64,000 bases of DNA from Leptodontidium sp. MPI-SDFR-AT-0119 (GCA_020726505.1 JAHLEZ010000009.1:868001-932000), one strand, 5' to 3'; positions 1-12,989 are shown, counted from the first letter of the stretch. The notes: generated from the sequence alone by a model not told the origin. Program-made: numbers and translations.

Positions 1-3
1 TAG

Positions 4-196
4 TGTCGGAATAACTGACTCAAGTAACGGGAGCGAACGAGGTGTGACATAAAAGTGAGGATATACTCTTGATCCTCTGTAAATTCTGTGTTCTGTATTC
101 GTTTGTGTCCCCCGGAAGGAAAAGGAGCTCGAGGGAGCTCCTGGTTATATGCTAGCTACGCGAGCACGTGACTCATACATGACTTGTATTCCAACA
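4..196. repeat. Solo or 3'-end LTR, copia-like, 193 bp
   Basis: The stretch begins TGTCGGAATA and ends TATTCCAACA, an imperfect 10-bp terminal inverted repeat with the TG...CA ends of an LTR. It is clearly less AT-rich than the sequence to its right, which resumes abruptly inside the 3' internal region of copia family A. That marks an insertion boundary at 196/197. The other side and any target duplication lie outside the window, so solo LTR and 3' LTR of an off-window element cannot be told apart. Confidence 0.6.
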
Positions 197-1032
197 TTTA
201 CTCTTAAGATTATTAAAGAAGTAATCGTAAAATGGGTTCTTTATAGTAAGACGGATACACTGAATGTAGTAATTACAGTAAGCAAGGTCGAGCGCTCCTA
301 TAGGAATTAGTACAAGCACTATTTTTAGTTAATACACCGTTTCCCCACCGAACTATCTCCGAAGAGTATACTTACTTTTGAATTGTCTATTTAATTTAAT
401 ATAGTCTTCTTAGAAATGTCAGTTTTTGAGCTATATTAAGCGAATTTAGGGGATCGGGAAGTAGTATACGTACGATAGTTATATATGTGTTTACTAAAGA
501 GACTCCAAACCTTTAGGAGAAGGCGATATATATATATATCTATTACGTTATATAATACTAAGGGTTCCTATTGTTACTGGTTCTCGCTTAACCTCGCTAC
601 TACGCCTCGTCATATTCAGACTCCTTTCGGGGCACTTTCGGAACACTATCAGGCCGGAATTAAACGCTATTAGTTACTTTATTATTTTATTATTTTATTT
701 ATTATTTCTTATATATTCCTTGTTGTTTACTTTTACGTGTATTAGAAATAGTTTTTCTAAAAGAAGTTTTGCCGATATTACTCTACAAGTCCCTATATAA
801 GTATACTTCGGTCTAAAAAAGGGGGGTACAAGTCAAAGTCAGGGGTTAGAGTCTAGCCGGACTAGTTTCAGTAGAGATTCGGTGGAGTTTCGTAGTATAT
901 AGTCTAGCTCTCCTCACACTCTCTTAGAATATACATAGATTTTGAACTATACATTTATTACTCTGTCGCTATACTCGCATTAGAATATATTCACACATGC
1001 GGCGTGGTACATGAACCGGTACTGCACCGACA
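197..1032 (+). mobile_element. Copia family A, 3' fragment with LTR
   Basis: This stretch aligns by eye with 56232-57151 of the complete copia A element, in the same orientation. It holds the non-coding part of the 3' internal region followed by an LTR. It carries many RIP-type transitions compared with the complete copy. The upstream part of the element is not in the window, because the LTR at 4-196 interrupts it. Confidence 0.75.
776..1032 (+). repeat. Copia A LTR (mutated copy)
   Basis: About 257 bp, matching the 256-bp LTRs at 49521-49776 and 56896-57151. The terminal TGTTA of the 3' LTR has become TATTA here, while the ACCGACA end is kept. The shared core, from about 870 to the end, is nearly identical in all three copies. 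The first 90 bases are the most diverged. Confidence 0.75.
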
Positions 1033-1239
1033 CTGATCTCTTATCTAGTGTAAAGGAGTTGTTAATCGAGGCTAAGGGAATTCCGTATAATAGGAGGGAG
1101 GAGACGGTTAGCGGGATGGGAATCGCTTGGATAGTAAAAAGTGCGTATATTACGCAAAGAAGAAGTCCCGGTGTAACTTAATAAGTACTCTTATTTTTTT
1201 TTTATTCTAAATTATATCCGAATCCTCGCCGAAAGTACT

Positions 1240-1735
1240 CTAGATGTATAATTACTAATATATAATAAATTCCGTAGTTTATTACCGAAAAGTACCTTCG
1301 TCTAATTGCCGCCTTCGAGGCGAAAAATAAAAAAGTTATTATTACTACCGCTGAATTAAATAATTCGGCATTGTTAATCGCCGCTACTAGCGTATTAAAG
1401 ACTACTGGGGAGTTATTGTTAGCGTTATTGGAGGAAACGCGCGCTATACGCCGGGAAATCGCTAACTTAGCTAACTCGTAAGTAATAAGTTAACCCCCTT
1501 ATTTCTTTTTAATATTAAGGCTCTTAAGTATTAACACTTTATATAATAAGAGACGGTACTAGTCTTAAACTAGCTCCTTATCGTCGTCTCCTCTGCCGCT
1601 ACTAAGCGTGATAGGGAGGACGGCGGTGAGGACGATCCTCCCACTAAGCGCCCCCGCCGAAGTCGCCGTTATAACGCGGAGGAGGAGGCCGAGGAACCTC
1701 TTCTAGATATCTATAAGTAAGGGATTCGGCCTTAT
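1240..1735 (+). pseudogene. Reverse-oriented ORF in copia A 3' region (relict)
   Basis: The plus-strand frame around 1310-1481 reads an alanine/leucine-rich segment including LLALLEETRAIRREIANLA. After an intron-like gap (GTAAGTAATAAG near 1480), a second stretch around 1575-1710 is acidic and basic, including PPTKRPRRSRRYNAEEE, which resembles a nuclear localisation signal. The same two blocks occur in reverse orientation at 55660-56100 of the complete element and remain similar as protein. The frame opposes the element's gag-pol. I do not recognise the protein and no function is claimed. Confidence 0.45.
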
Positions 1736-2197
1736 TTCGAATTAGCTTCGTGGTAGGTTCTTTATAGTAGCACTTTCTTTATACTACTATACGGGAGTAG
1801 CCCCTTATAATAAAACCGGCAGTTTGTCTTTATTAAAGTATCGTCGTAAGGCCGCCCGTTAGTGCTTTAAATTAGAGGGTGTTTAGAACTAAATCGAGTG
1901 TGTTTTTGACTTCGCAAATTAATTAAATATAAAAATAATCGCAAGTAATAAATTAATAAAATAAGAGTTATAAAGAAATGTATAAAAAAAAATTAACGAG
2001 TGTAAGAAACCCCTCCGTTACTAGTCCGAATCGACTCCAGTTAACCGTTAAACCTAACCCTTTGTTTTAATAGTGAGAATATTAATATTAATAAAATCCC
2101 GAAGAGCCTTATTCAGAGCGCTCTTTATTATAGCGTCAGTAGGATTATTAACGCCATTAATCTATTAAACCTTCGTTAGCTTTTTGCGCTCGTATGA

Positions 2198-2464
2198 TTA
2201 ACGAATAGCTATAATATCGATTATTAAGTGCTTCTCTTTCGTCGTACTAAGCTTAATAATACACTTATAAAGGGACAAAGAATCCGTATAAATAATAATA
2301 AAAAGACGTGAAATGTTAAACTTATTAGTTACTATATTAATAGTAGTATTAAAAGAGATTAATATATTAATGCTGGCTACTATAATATATAGCTCTAATA
2401 CGAGTACCGCGCGGGTTACTCTCTTATATTTTGTTGAGCTAGTATATACGATATTACCGGCCAC
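2198..2464 (-). pseudogene. RNase H domain of copia A fragment
   Basis: An 88-codon open run closely matches 54895-55161 of the complete element. It contains GNIVYTSSTKYKRVTRAVL, then LELYIIVA, then IIYTDSLSLY and the conserved TTKEKHLIIDIIAIR. This pattern (SSxKxxRVTxS, xAELxA, TDSxSLxD, K-E-x-R-L-x-x-D) is that of Ty1/copia RNase H, which removes the RNA template after first-strand synthesis. The frame continues upstream and downstream with stops, so this is the least damaged part of a dead polyprotein. Confidence 0.75.
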
Positions 2465-4671
2465 GGTAAATTGCGCATCCCCTACTGTTTCGGTACCGAT
2501 TACTAATACGAAACCTATTTATAAACTTAAGTCTTTGTTATTAGTAAAAGAACCGTCTATAAAAACGTAGACCTTCGCGGACCCTAAGTCAATTAGTACG
2601 TATTAGAGTCCTTTCTTTAGGTTGTCTATTTGCCATTTAAGGCGTAGGTTTAAGGCCTTAACGTCGTCTTCTGTTAGATTTTGACTTCGGTAACTCGTGC
2701 CGATTCTACGCGAGAATAGCCGGAGTAATCTCCACTGCTTACGCGGACCGGAAATTACTCTCGTATTCGATTACGTAGTCCGTAAGAGCCACGTAATCGA
2801 TTACGTAGTCGTCGAAGCTTCTAGAGAAGCTAATATTGTATATAACTACCGAAGAGCCCTTATGGCTCTTCTCTCAAGCAAGCAAGTAATCTACTTTGTC
2901 TCTAATCACGTGTCCTCACCTACTGCGCTTCCTCTCTTCTGATTGGCTCACCTATTTTCACATCTTCCGTCGGATCTTAGTGTTGCGCTGCGACTAAGAG
3001 ATTAAACGTTACTTCCGGCTAATAAATAGTAACAAGGTAGGCCACACGAGCTCGTTATTCCCTATACGCCTTCTTGTAATCCTCTTTTCTTGCGTTAACT
3101 AGCTTTAGTCTTACTCCCTAGCCCTTTTAAGACATATAAAGGCTATCCTCGTTTATAGTAATAGTGTACTTATTAAACGTAATAGTCTTAATAGGGAGTA
3201 GTACCCGTATTAGCTTCGTTAGAAAACCGGCCTTAGTGATCTCATCTTACTCTCTTATTAAGAAGTCCTTATTTCCTAGAATTAACGTGTCATTTATTTA
3301 CATTCCCACGACTCCAAAGTCATAGCTTTCCTTAGTGTTAATTAGTAAGTATAAGTCGTATATTAAGGTCTCTATTTATAGGTTTTTTATATAATATTTA
3401 TAATATATATTAAACTAATAGTTTCTAAACTCAAGTATACTATATAACAGTAATACTACTATAAATATTATACTAAGAGGAAAATCTCTTGCGATCTCTT
3501 CTAGTAGCTATATAAATATGTCTCAGAGAAGCCTTGTTTTTACTTAGACGTAGACTTAAGTGATGTCCCTAATAACTAAATGGGATTCGGACTAGTTTCG
3601 GAGGCGATTCAGGTGCTTAACGATAGTGGCTAAGAAAATGAGTAACCGCTAGTTAGACTATTAGATTGTTAAAGACTAAGTCAAAATCTCTCTCTTACTT
3701 TTATTATTAAAGTATTAAATTATTAATCTTAACTTCTTATATAGAGCTAACGTCTCCTTGCCCTTGACCTCGTCTACTATTCTTAACTTAAAAATGCGGT
3801 AGCCTCTTACTTTAAGGTCGTCCTTATAAATAAGCACAAAAACACCCCTTTTAATAAGTGCTTCGTATTCTGTCCTTCAGGACTACTAAAATAGTAGTCT
3901 AAGCACTATAATCTTCCCTTTAGCGCGAAGTTTAGTAAATAACTCTTAGTCCCCCCGTCTCTTTTTTAATTAAAAACACTTTAATATCGTAATCGTTATT
4001 AATAATTAGTAAATTTAGTAAGTGTTTTATAAATAGAATTTAAATAGCGATTCGGGGTAGATTTAGTGTTATTTTAGTAATATTTCTAATTATAGATCTT
4101 AGATATTACTTATAGATATCCTCTAATAAGTTTTCTTTTTGTCGTTTAATACTAAAGGTATTTGTCTTAAAAAGACGAACTGTAATCGATCGGAACGTAC
4201 GTATTCTCCTATTTCCTATGTTAATCTTATATAATTCTCCCTTAATACTTAAGAAATCGTAAGGTCTTATTTATCCTTTACCCTTTTAATACACTAAAAC
4301 TTAATTATTAAAGTAAAGATCGTAAATATAAGTGATTCCGGGGCCGTTTCGTGTAACTAATACATCATTGACTTTGCGTGTAGTATAAATTTTCTGTACC
4401 TCTTTTATAGCTTTCTTAATCGTAGCCGCACGTTACTCGACTAACGGATTTAAGGGGTCTAACTCTATTATTCTAGGGTATACGCCGAAAACAAGCAGTA
4501 TAAGAATAAGCCTATTAAGTCTAACTATATCGTTTACTACTTTTACTACTATTTATAGTCGGTCTTCGTCGCTTAACTTAGGGTGCTTTTCTATAACGAT
4601 TTCATAGGCACGGCGTAATAGGCAGTAATATTACTTTACTTTATTAATTAAATAGTATACCTGTTGAGCAG

Positions 4672-7600
4672 GAATCACGTGATAACTTGAGTATAAGAGT
4701 TATGTAGTCAAATACGCAGTCTACAGACAGCGGGTCCGCTTTTTGCACGACAGTTAAGAGCCACACTTGTCTCATTTAAGCTACACGGCGCATTCGCAAA
4801 AGAACTTTTAGTTAATAAGTTCTACGATTATTTAACTTCTACCTTTAATTCTATAATTACACATCGATTATTCGATATGTCTTCTATAAATATCAACGAA
4901 CTTACTAGGCTCTTATTATCTAAGATCTTATGTGTTAAACTAGAAGACTGGCTAGTATAATTTATATACTTTACGCTTATAATAAATATACTTAGACTTT
5001 GGCTATACGTCGACCTTAATAGAAAAGATACTACGTCTCTATTTGAAATCTTTAATACTATTCCTTTAATTACTGAAGAGCTCGCGGAAGAAGCTAATAT
5101 TAAAAACAATATAGATTACTAGCTTTCTATGTACACTTATAACGAACAACTTAAGACCTAAGTAATAAATAATTAAGTAGTAATTTTAGGAAACGCTAGG
5201 AGAGCTCCTGGATCCTCGAGCACTGTAGTAAGTAGTATAATTACCGTTAGCCTAAGTTCCGAGGGCGGAGGCAATTAAACGTTTACGCCTCTAACCTTTA
5301 GTATAAGGGGGAACTCTAGAATGTTTAAACTACTCTTAGTATTACTAATAAGGCTTAACCTTATAACCCTTAAGTTACTTTAGGAGTAAGTGGAAGCTAA
5401 GGCTAAAGAGCACGTCTTTTAAAGTGCAATTTAGTAGTCCCGAGCTTCTAATTACTTCAAAATTTACGACTGGATCGAGAGGAGTATAACTAAGTAATTC
5501 TTTAGTATTATAGCAGCTTAAGTAGTGTAAGAAAAGTGTATAAATATTTAAGCGATCCTTCGCTCTCTTAAGGAGGTGCTTTATTAAACGGAAATGTCGA
5601 TTCAAACTTAGACACGAAACGACTACCGGGAATCCCTTAAGATTAAGGGGAAGAGTAACCCTCGCGTATAGATTATGTTTTACTAGGAGCTAATTCGGAA
5701 AGCGTAAGTTATATAAAGTGTTAGACGTGGAAGGAACGATTAATATAATTAATTTCTTAGTTACGGCAGGGAACTTTAATCGCTTATAAGTAAAGCGCTA
5801 AAGTAAGAAAATTTAAGAGTATGAGACCTTTAGTCTTCCTCCTCTTTATACTATTAATTAGTTAGCTCGTTTCTTTTACGCTAATGAATTAAGTCCTTAG
5901 TACTAAGCTTTATTATTAAGTCATAAAACCTGAGGTTATAGACACTTCGCTACTCTTAGCGAACAATTGTTTAATAATAAAGCGACTTCGGAAGCTAACA
6001 AGGACGCTCGTAAACCTTTAAGAAGGAAATCCTTTAAGAAGTCATGCCCTTACTAGAATAATTAGACTTATAAGTAGAGCCCTTTAAATTACACTCGACT
6101 TTAACTTGTTATTTATAGGAAGGTTTATATAAAAGACCCTAAGGGTAATATTAGACTAAACCTATCGATTGACGACGTTATAGTAAAGTAAATCCGACAA
6201 CGCTTTACCAGTAATAAATAGAAGATATTGTGAGACTAGATTAAATTAGACAAGCTACTACTTTAAGCTACTAAGGACGCTATTAAAAGCGCCGGTGATA
6301 AGGGCAAAAGTAAGTCTATGTTCCTTAGAAACATCTTAGACAAAGGGGCGAAGAGCGGCATATAAATATAAGTAGTAATCTTCTTAAGCCTTATAAAAGA
6401 TTACTAACTTAGTATTTATTTTATATAAGACTTAGTCTACCCCTTGTTATCGAGTACTCTTCTTGACAGTTGTAGTGTAATTAATCTTATTAACGATCGT
6501 TCGCTCCTAGAGCTAGGATCATTTATTAAGTTTAAATTAAAAGATATTATAAAGTATAAAAGCTCTTAACTTTTAATTATAAGACCTGGAATTCGCGTTA
6601 TAAAGGGGTCTCTTAAGAACTCAAATAAGGAGTTATTTAATCTAACCCTCTACGACGTTACTATTATAAAAGGAATTTATATTAACATTATCTCTAAAGC
6701 TCGTCTTTATAACAGCAGGCTTTAGTACTATAAAATAAACTATATTTTACGCTAAAAGGAAAAAAAACGATCTTATAAGGGACCACTTAATTATACGATA
6801 GTTAATTTGTAAGTAAAACTTTATATTCTTTGAATTTAATGAGCTTTCTAATTATTCGTCGAACTCCCGTGAAATCCCTTTTAGTACTATAAGTACCGTA
6901 ATGTTTCTAACGCTTAAATAAAGTATTAGTAAATTCTATAGACTATTACAAGAGTATAAGAGACTAAGAATAAATATAAAAATATATTAGTATTTATACT
7001 TTAGACACTTAGGGCTAAATGTCTTAAGAAAGCTAATAAGCTTAGCTAGGAATATTAGGATTACTGAAGTAGTAAGGAGAATTAAGTGTGAGTATTGCGC
7101 TCTAACTCACGTATCTTAAGTGATCTCTAGACGCCTAATCGAGAGACGATTACTTAAACTATTTTAGAGAGTTACTTAGGATCTCTTCGATTATTTAATT
7201 AGATTTAGGAATAACTCTTGGCTTCTTTTACTTAAAGATAAATATAGTAAACTACTCGTGGGTTATGCCCTCTAAAATAAAGAGTATAATATAGTCTTTG
7301 AATATATCAAGAGCTTTAAACGCTAAGTTCGTAGGCAGTTCGGACTCTTAATATATAAACTAAAACACGACTAAGAAAAGGCAGTTATTACTATCCGTGG
7401 GTTCACAAGATATAAGAATTAGGCTAAGAAGCTCAGAATTAAACTCAAGCTTTTACTTACCTCAACTTATGAGCTAAATAGCGGCGCCGAAAGGGCTAAC
7501 TAAGAAGTAATTAATAAGGGAATTAAAATGAGGCTCTTAGTAAATCTCCCCGCGGAACTAGCTATCAAATGCGCACTAAGAGGCATTTACTTATATAATA

Positions 7601-10600
7601 AGAGCCTTAAGCGCGTAAATAATTAGTAGTCACTACTAAAAACACTAAATTAATAGTTTCGTAACTACTTTCGATAGTATAATTTAGCGCTCGTTATAAA
7701 GCTTATTATAAATCTTAGACTAAATTAAAATAAGATTTACGTCTTCGAGTGTAAAGTATATCTATTAATAATAGAATAAGTGAAAGGGCAAGAGAAAAGA
7801 GCGTTTAAAGTAAATACGCGTATACACATTAAATACTTAGTAAGTTTTTATACTTCTAATATTTACTAGATTTAAGTGCCACGTCTCGACCGAATTATTA
7901 TCACGTGTAACGTATACTTTAATAAAGACTTGTTTTATAAGTTAAGTTAAGAAGAAGTAATAATTATAGTTAAGGAAGCTCAGTCGATTTGCGATTTCAT
8001 TAAAGAAGATAAATTAGTCGTAAACTAGGCCGGAATCCTAGAGAATATTATAAGTAATAGGACTATCAAGGAAGTAATAGTTATAATTGAAAGTACTTTA
8101 ATATTACTTTCTAAGCCTATTAAGGGACTGACTATTACTTTAAAGAGTTAAAACTCGGGGGTAAAGGATACTAAAGAACCGAGTATTATAACGGGACTTC
8201 TGACTCTTAAAGCCACTCTTATACTAGACAATACGCCGGTTAAAGTATTAATAAAGGGCAAGGAGTAGAGGTCAAGTGCGTACGACTTAAGGCTTACGCT
8301 AGGTATAGAATAAGACTTAGAAGGATCGCGTCTAAGTGAGAATATATAACTCACAGATCAGGCGTCGAACGTACTACAAGACTAAGCTAGAAGTCCGTCT
8401 CGAGCTTCTAGACTCGAGATTCAAATACCGTCATTTACTCTAAAAGCAGATTACTCGCGAGTGGAGTTACTATTACTAAAAGAAGCACTAAAGGAACTAA
8501 TTAAAAACTCTAATTAAGTAACTTAAAAAGTTATAAATAAAAGTCTAAAGTAATTAACTCCTTAAGTGTAAGCTCTTAGAACCTCGGATTCGTTATCGAA
8601 AGTAGTGACGCGCTCTCAGACTAAAGCGTTAAGAGCTTAGTCAAACGTACGAGGATAAATAAGAGTAATAACACGCTCTTAAATAAAGGTTAAGGCCGCC
8701 ACGGCTCAATTTAAAACTTCAAGTACTCGAGAAAAGCTAATAAAGAGTATAAGAAAAAGAAGGAGACCGCGTAAAGGAGGTAAAAGTAATAGAGTATTTA
8801 TAACGCTTACTATTATCTTTAAAGAAACGCGCTCTTAAAAGGGTAACCCTAATCTCGGGGGTGACTTAAACCTTAGGGGTATAGACTCTAACAAGTACAC
8901 CTTAACTAAGTATAGTGATCTTTAATCTAAAATTGACTAGCTTCTTTATAAGCTTATGCCTAATTAATATATGTCTTAAGAAGAATAAGACGATTTTAAG
9001 GAATTAACTAAGACAGTGTATTTAGTGATCGCGGCAGCGATATAAGTAAATCGCCTATTACTAAAAGGGAAGCTCCCACTTCCTAAAGTTAAGGTCTAAG
9101 ATCTTCTACTAAAGCTAAAGAGGTAGAGTAATCTTAAGAACTACTTAATAAGAAAGTAGTTTCTAAAAGACTATAAGTTAGAAATAGGGAATATAGATAA
9201 ATATAGATGTTAGTACTTACAGAAGTACGATTCGAGTACTATAGACACACTCGTCCCGCTTATATAAGTCTTTAAGTATAAGCTTAATAAAGACGGATAT
9301 ATCTTAAGATGCCGCTCTCGAATAGTAGTTTAAGGTGATCTCTAAAGTGAAGTAACAATCGTATTAATATACGCTAGTACGCTCTTTATAAAGTCTTTTA
9401 GAATCGCTATAGCGCTCGTAGCTTATTTTGATTTAGAAGTTAAGTACTTTGACGTAATTAATGCCTTTATTAATGCCTTGAGAAATATAAATAATAAAAT
9501 AATATACTACTAATTTCTACCCGGTTTCTAATAGTTTAGCCAAGTATTACGAATTAATCGCGTACTCTATAGAATGTGTAATTCCCCTTACCTCTAGTAT
9601 AAGTATATAAGTAAGACTTTAACTAATCTAGGGCTCTCTCTTTACTTAGAGGAGCCTTATATATTCACAGATCTTAAACACAAAATCTTAGTCCTCTTTT
9701 ACGTAGACGACATTTAAGTGCTTTATTACCGAGATAATCAGAAACTCAGACAGGATCTCATTAAGCGTCTGAACTAGGCATATAATATGTATAATCTTAG
9801 AGATATTACGTAATTCTTGGGGATTAAAGTATTGCGTGATCGAAAACGCAAAACGATTTCCTTAGTCTATAACTAGTACTTTAAGAAGATCGCTCGTAAA
9901 TTTGAGTAAGTAAATAGTAATTATCTAACGACACCGCTACTATAAATTAATCTTGTCAAGTACATAAGATAAGCTTCTAAGAAATATATTAAAGTATACT
10001 AAGAGAGAGTAAGCTCCGTCTTATACGTAGTAATTATTACAAGACCGGATATTATATATATAATTGCCTTACTCTTATAATTCGCAATAAACCTTAGGCC
10101 TAAATACTTCACCGTAATACATTAGCTTATTTATTACTTGTTTAGTACACGCTTCCTAGGTATTATTTATAGTAGGTACTATAGTAGAGTAATTATTATT
10201 GCCTCCGACGCCCCTTTTACTAATAATATAGAGACATGATAATTATCTTAAGGTTACGTGATCTTTTTATTTAGTAAGCTAGTGATTTAGAAAATATTAA
10301 GATAAGTAACAATTACTACTTTAATAATTAAAGTAGAACTACTTATATTAAAGTATATAAGTAAAGAAACTATAACTCTTTAACGCTTCTTTAAAAATCT
10401 AGCTCTTAATTTAAGTGAGACGTAAGAGATTCTGTATAATAATTAATAAACTATTAGGCTTATTATAAATAATACTAAAAGGATCGCGACAAAGCTGCGC
10501 TATATTAATATTTATAATATATAATTAAAGTAAGAGTATACTCGCGGATCCTTTAAAGTAATATATCTTTTAACTATTAATATACTTATTAATAGTCTCA

Positions 10601-10720
10601 CGAAGAATTTGTCTCGCTAGAAATTCGAGCTTTTTAGAGCTCTCTTAAACTTTAATAATCATAAATCTTAAGTTAAGGAGCTTTAAACACATTTATTAAA
10701 AGTATATCGAGGAATTCCAT
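4672..10720 (+). mobile_element. Copia family B retrotransposon, RIP-degraded
   Basis: The element begins at TGTTGAGCAGGAATCACGTG, an LTR-type start, placed directly in the integrase of the copia A fragment. All Ty1/copia domains follow in order on the plus strand. I could not find a convincing 3' LTR. Sequence after about 10720 no longer resembles the pol frame, so the right end is approximate and the LTR length is unknown (it may be only about 100 bp). The element is unrelated at the nucleotide level to families A and C. Confidence 0.75.
4860..10450 (+). pseudogene. Copia B gag-pol polyprotein relict
   Basis: Translation through stops gives a gag-like region (about 4860-6130), a degraded protease region, integrase (about 7160-7960), reverse transcriptase (about 9060-9800) and RNase H (about 10190-10430). 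Recognisable pieces are RIVVQGDLQSEV, then YFDVINAFINA, LPGFQQFSQVLRINRVLY and the catalytic VLFYVDDIQVLYYRD at about 9690-9735. YVDD is therefore intact (9700-9711), although stops at Trp and Gln positions are frequent. The order IN before RT is diagnostic of Ty1/copia. In life it would be cleaved into capsid, protease, integrase and RT/RNase H in a cytoplasmic particle. Many TAG/TAA codons rule out function. Confidence 0.8.
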
Positions 10721-10959
10721 GTTATTTTTATTTATAAAAACTTTTCTACTTAATAAATTAAGTATCTTTATAATTAAAACACTAGAAATCTACTTAATTC
10801 TACTCAAATCTTATAATAGATCCGGCTAAACTTAGCCAAAGATCTTATAAATCTATAAAAAAAACTTAACCGAAACTCCACGTAAAAACAAAAAGATCTC
10901 CGTAAGCCTAATTAAATCTTACTTAAACTTAAAGCTCTTTAGACTGAAGTATACTAGTT
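10720..10959. other. AT-rich stretch between copia B and the next relict
   Basis: The stretch is very AT-rich with A-runs. I see no LTR, gene or repeat that can be supported. It should contain the 3' end of copia B if that end survives. Confidence 0.3.
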
Positions 10960-12234
10960 ATGTTTTTAAATATATTTATTATATTTATAGACTTTCCGTG
11001 CTTTCCCGTAACTCCACTAGTTTTAGTTCTAGCCTTATTATCTGAGTCATCTTTTTTATTATACTTAAGAGGAGGACGGCTCGAAGAAGAGGGAATAATC
11101 TTATTAGTCTCCTCTTTAGAGCTCGAAGACTTACTTAAATAATCGAGGAGGGTCTTAATAGTGACGCGATACTTCTTAATAGACTTAAAATAATTAACTT
11201 AATAATCGCTAATAAGTTATTAAAAAAGGAATTCATATACCTTCTAATCGTCAGCATTAATAACGCGGACTAATCTCTTACTGTACTTTAAAAGATCGTT
11301 AGTGGCGGGAGAGTATAAGTAGCTACTGATATAATTGAAGTAGTAATTACTAGCCGAAGTAGTGTTTATATAGTAGTGTCCCCGATCTCCTTTACTATAA
11401 GCGGCAGCTCGAATGTATAGTAGACAAGGATTAGCAAATTCGCGGCCTATAGTATTATTAATATATACTTTAATACTTAATTAATAAGAGTAAGATTTAA
11501 ATAAATAAAAAGAAATATATATTACGAGTTCGTCTTACTAGTAAAGGTCCCTTAGAACTCTTACGAGACTAGCGAGGAAAAGTAAAAACACTAGTACGTT
11601 TATAAGGTTAAAGATTAAGAACTTTATTTAATACTCTTTTAAGAGTCTTTAGAGTACTAGAAGAAACTTAAATAACTATCTTAAATAATGTATAAGTAGC
11701 GCGAATAAGAAGTGAAGATTTTAGTAAAGAGAAGTAAATAAAAGTATAATAAGAGCGGCGAGAGACAAGTAAAATGTCATCGTCAGAGTTAGATACGTCT
11801 ACAGAATAGAAGAGATCACTTAAGGAGACAATAGAACGAGAGAGTGTAAAAGGAGTAAAGGAGGCACTGTCGGCAAACTTATCCTTATTATTATCGATCT
11901 CGCCGAAGACATCCTTAAGCTTATTATTATCGTCTTCTTAAATAAGAGATAGTGAGGCGGATACTTTTATAGTAATTATCTATTACCTAAAGAGTTAATT
12001 CAATGCTCGAAAGTGAGGGGGTAAGAGATAAGGGTATAAAAATAAATAATTAAAAATAAGGAAATAAATACTTATAACTTAAAGTCTTTAGCGACGTTGT
12101 TTTTATATAACTTCGCACTTTATATTAGAGTTACCTTCCTTGCGGGCAATCTGGCGATTCATTCGATTAGTGAGAGCCCTAGAGCGTTCTTATAGATTCT
12201 TAGTAGTCTTAGAAGGAGTAAATTTATTAGGCAT
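10960..12234 (-). pseudogene. Unidentified coding relict, minus strand
   Basis: A minus-strand frame starts with ATG at 12234-12232, followed by a basic segment (NKFTPSKTTKNL, then ERSRALTNRMNRQIARKEG). After a poor stretch that could be an intron, a serine/acidic region follows (SASFTPFTLSRSIVSLSD). About 11460-10965 then gives a longer open run containing EFANPCLLYIRAAAYSKGD, SNYYFNYISSYLYSPAT and a charged, Ser-rich tail. Stops fall at Gln/Trp-compatible codons, as expected after RIP. I do not recognise the family. A retroelement gag, with its small basic tail, or a single-copy gene are both possible. The apparent plus-strand frame at 10960-11142 is the shadow of this tail. Confidence 0.35.
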
Positions 12235-12239
12235 CTTAG

Positions 12240-12989
12240 AATACTCGATAATGAATTTAATAATATAAAAGAAGAAGAAAGGAATAGAGGGGGAAATATA
12301 AAGGTATATATTAGCGTTAGTAATACTAAAAAAGGGTTATTATTAGTAAGAAAGGAGGGCAGTATTTATAGTAATAAGGGGAAGGCTCGCGATTATTAAT
12401 CGCGCGCACGGTCTACTAATTAACACTACCTACTAAGTAAGTGAAAACCTCTATACTAACCTAACGTGGCTCAGCTAATTAGAGTATTAAGCGCTACTTC
12501 TTAACTTAGACGTAATTACTAGCGACGTCTAATTAACTAATTAACACTTCAACCGCACTTGTCTTACTACGGACTAGGCCATTTGTCTTATAATAAGATC
12601 TTAGCCTTATAATCTGCAAATCGTACTCTCTTTCTAGAAACTTTATTTTATATTTTTATATTTATAATTTAGGATAAACATATAAATACTCTTGTGTTTA
12701 TAATACGCCTTATTTGTGTATTCTTATTTAATACTTAAGATCTTAACGCGGCGACTTATATTATTATTTACTTTTAGGAGGTACGCGTTTATTAGCGAAC
12801 GAGCTCTTAATTACGCGCTTAGTTACGTATTATACTTTCTTTTGTCACAACTCACTTAACGACTATATAATAGTCTTAATTAGTGTTTCTTAGAGCCTTG
12901 TTTATTTGCCTAGAGTGTATATAAGGCATCTCTTGATCTCCTTAGTACGCCTCTTTAATACTAAGCTTAACGTCCTTATAACTATAACT
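12240..12989. other. AT-rich spacer without supported gene
   Basis: RIP-like sequence with a few GC-rich snippets, such as the CGCGATTATTAATCGCGCG palindrome near 12387. No frame, LTR pair or repeat was recognised. Confidence 0.3.

Larger units (their letters stand above)
1128..4671 (-). mobile_element. Copia family A fragment, reverse orientation
   Basis: This is the reverse complement of roughly 53010-56245 of the complete copia A element. From right to left it holds the end of the integrase (about 4671-4000), a long linker and reverse transcriptase (about 3900-2650), RNase H (about 2640-2180) and the 3' region with its reverse-oriented frame. It is heavily RIP-mutated. It stops at 4671, where copia B begins. 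At its 3' side it stops at about 1128, at the same TTACT position where the plus-oriented fragment 197-1032 starts. The missing gag, protease and N-terminal integrase were not found elsewhere in the window. Confidence 0.8.

Noticed and set aside
2313..2570. Plus-strand frame opposite RNase H of the copia A fragment
   Set aside because: Shadow of the minus-strand RNase H coding run.
10700..10735. 3' LTR start of copia B at GAGGAATTCCATGTTAT
   Set aside because: Resemblance to the 5' LTR start (GCAGGAATCACGTGATAA) is too weak to call.
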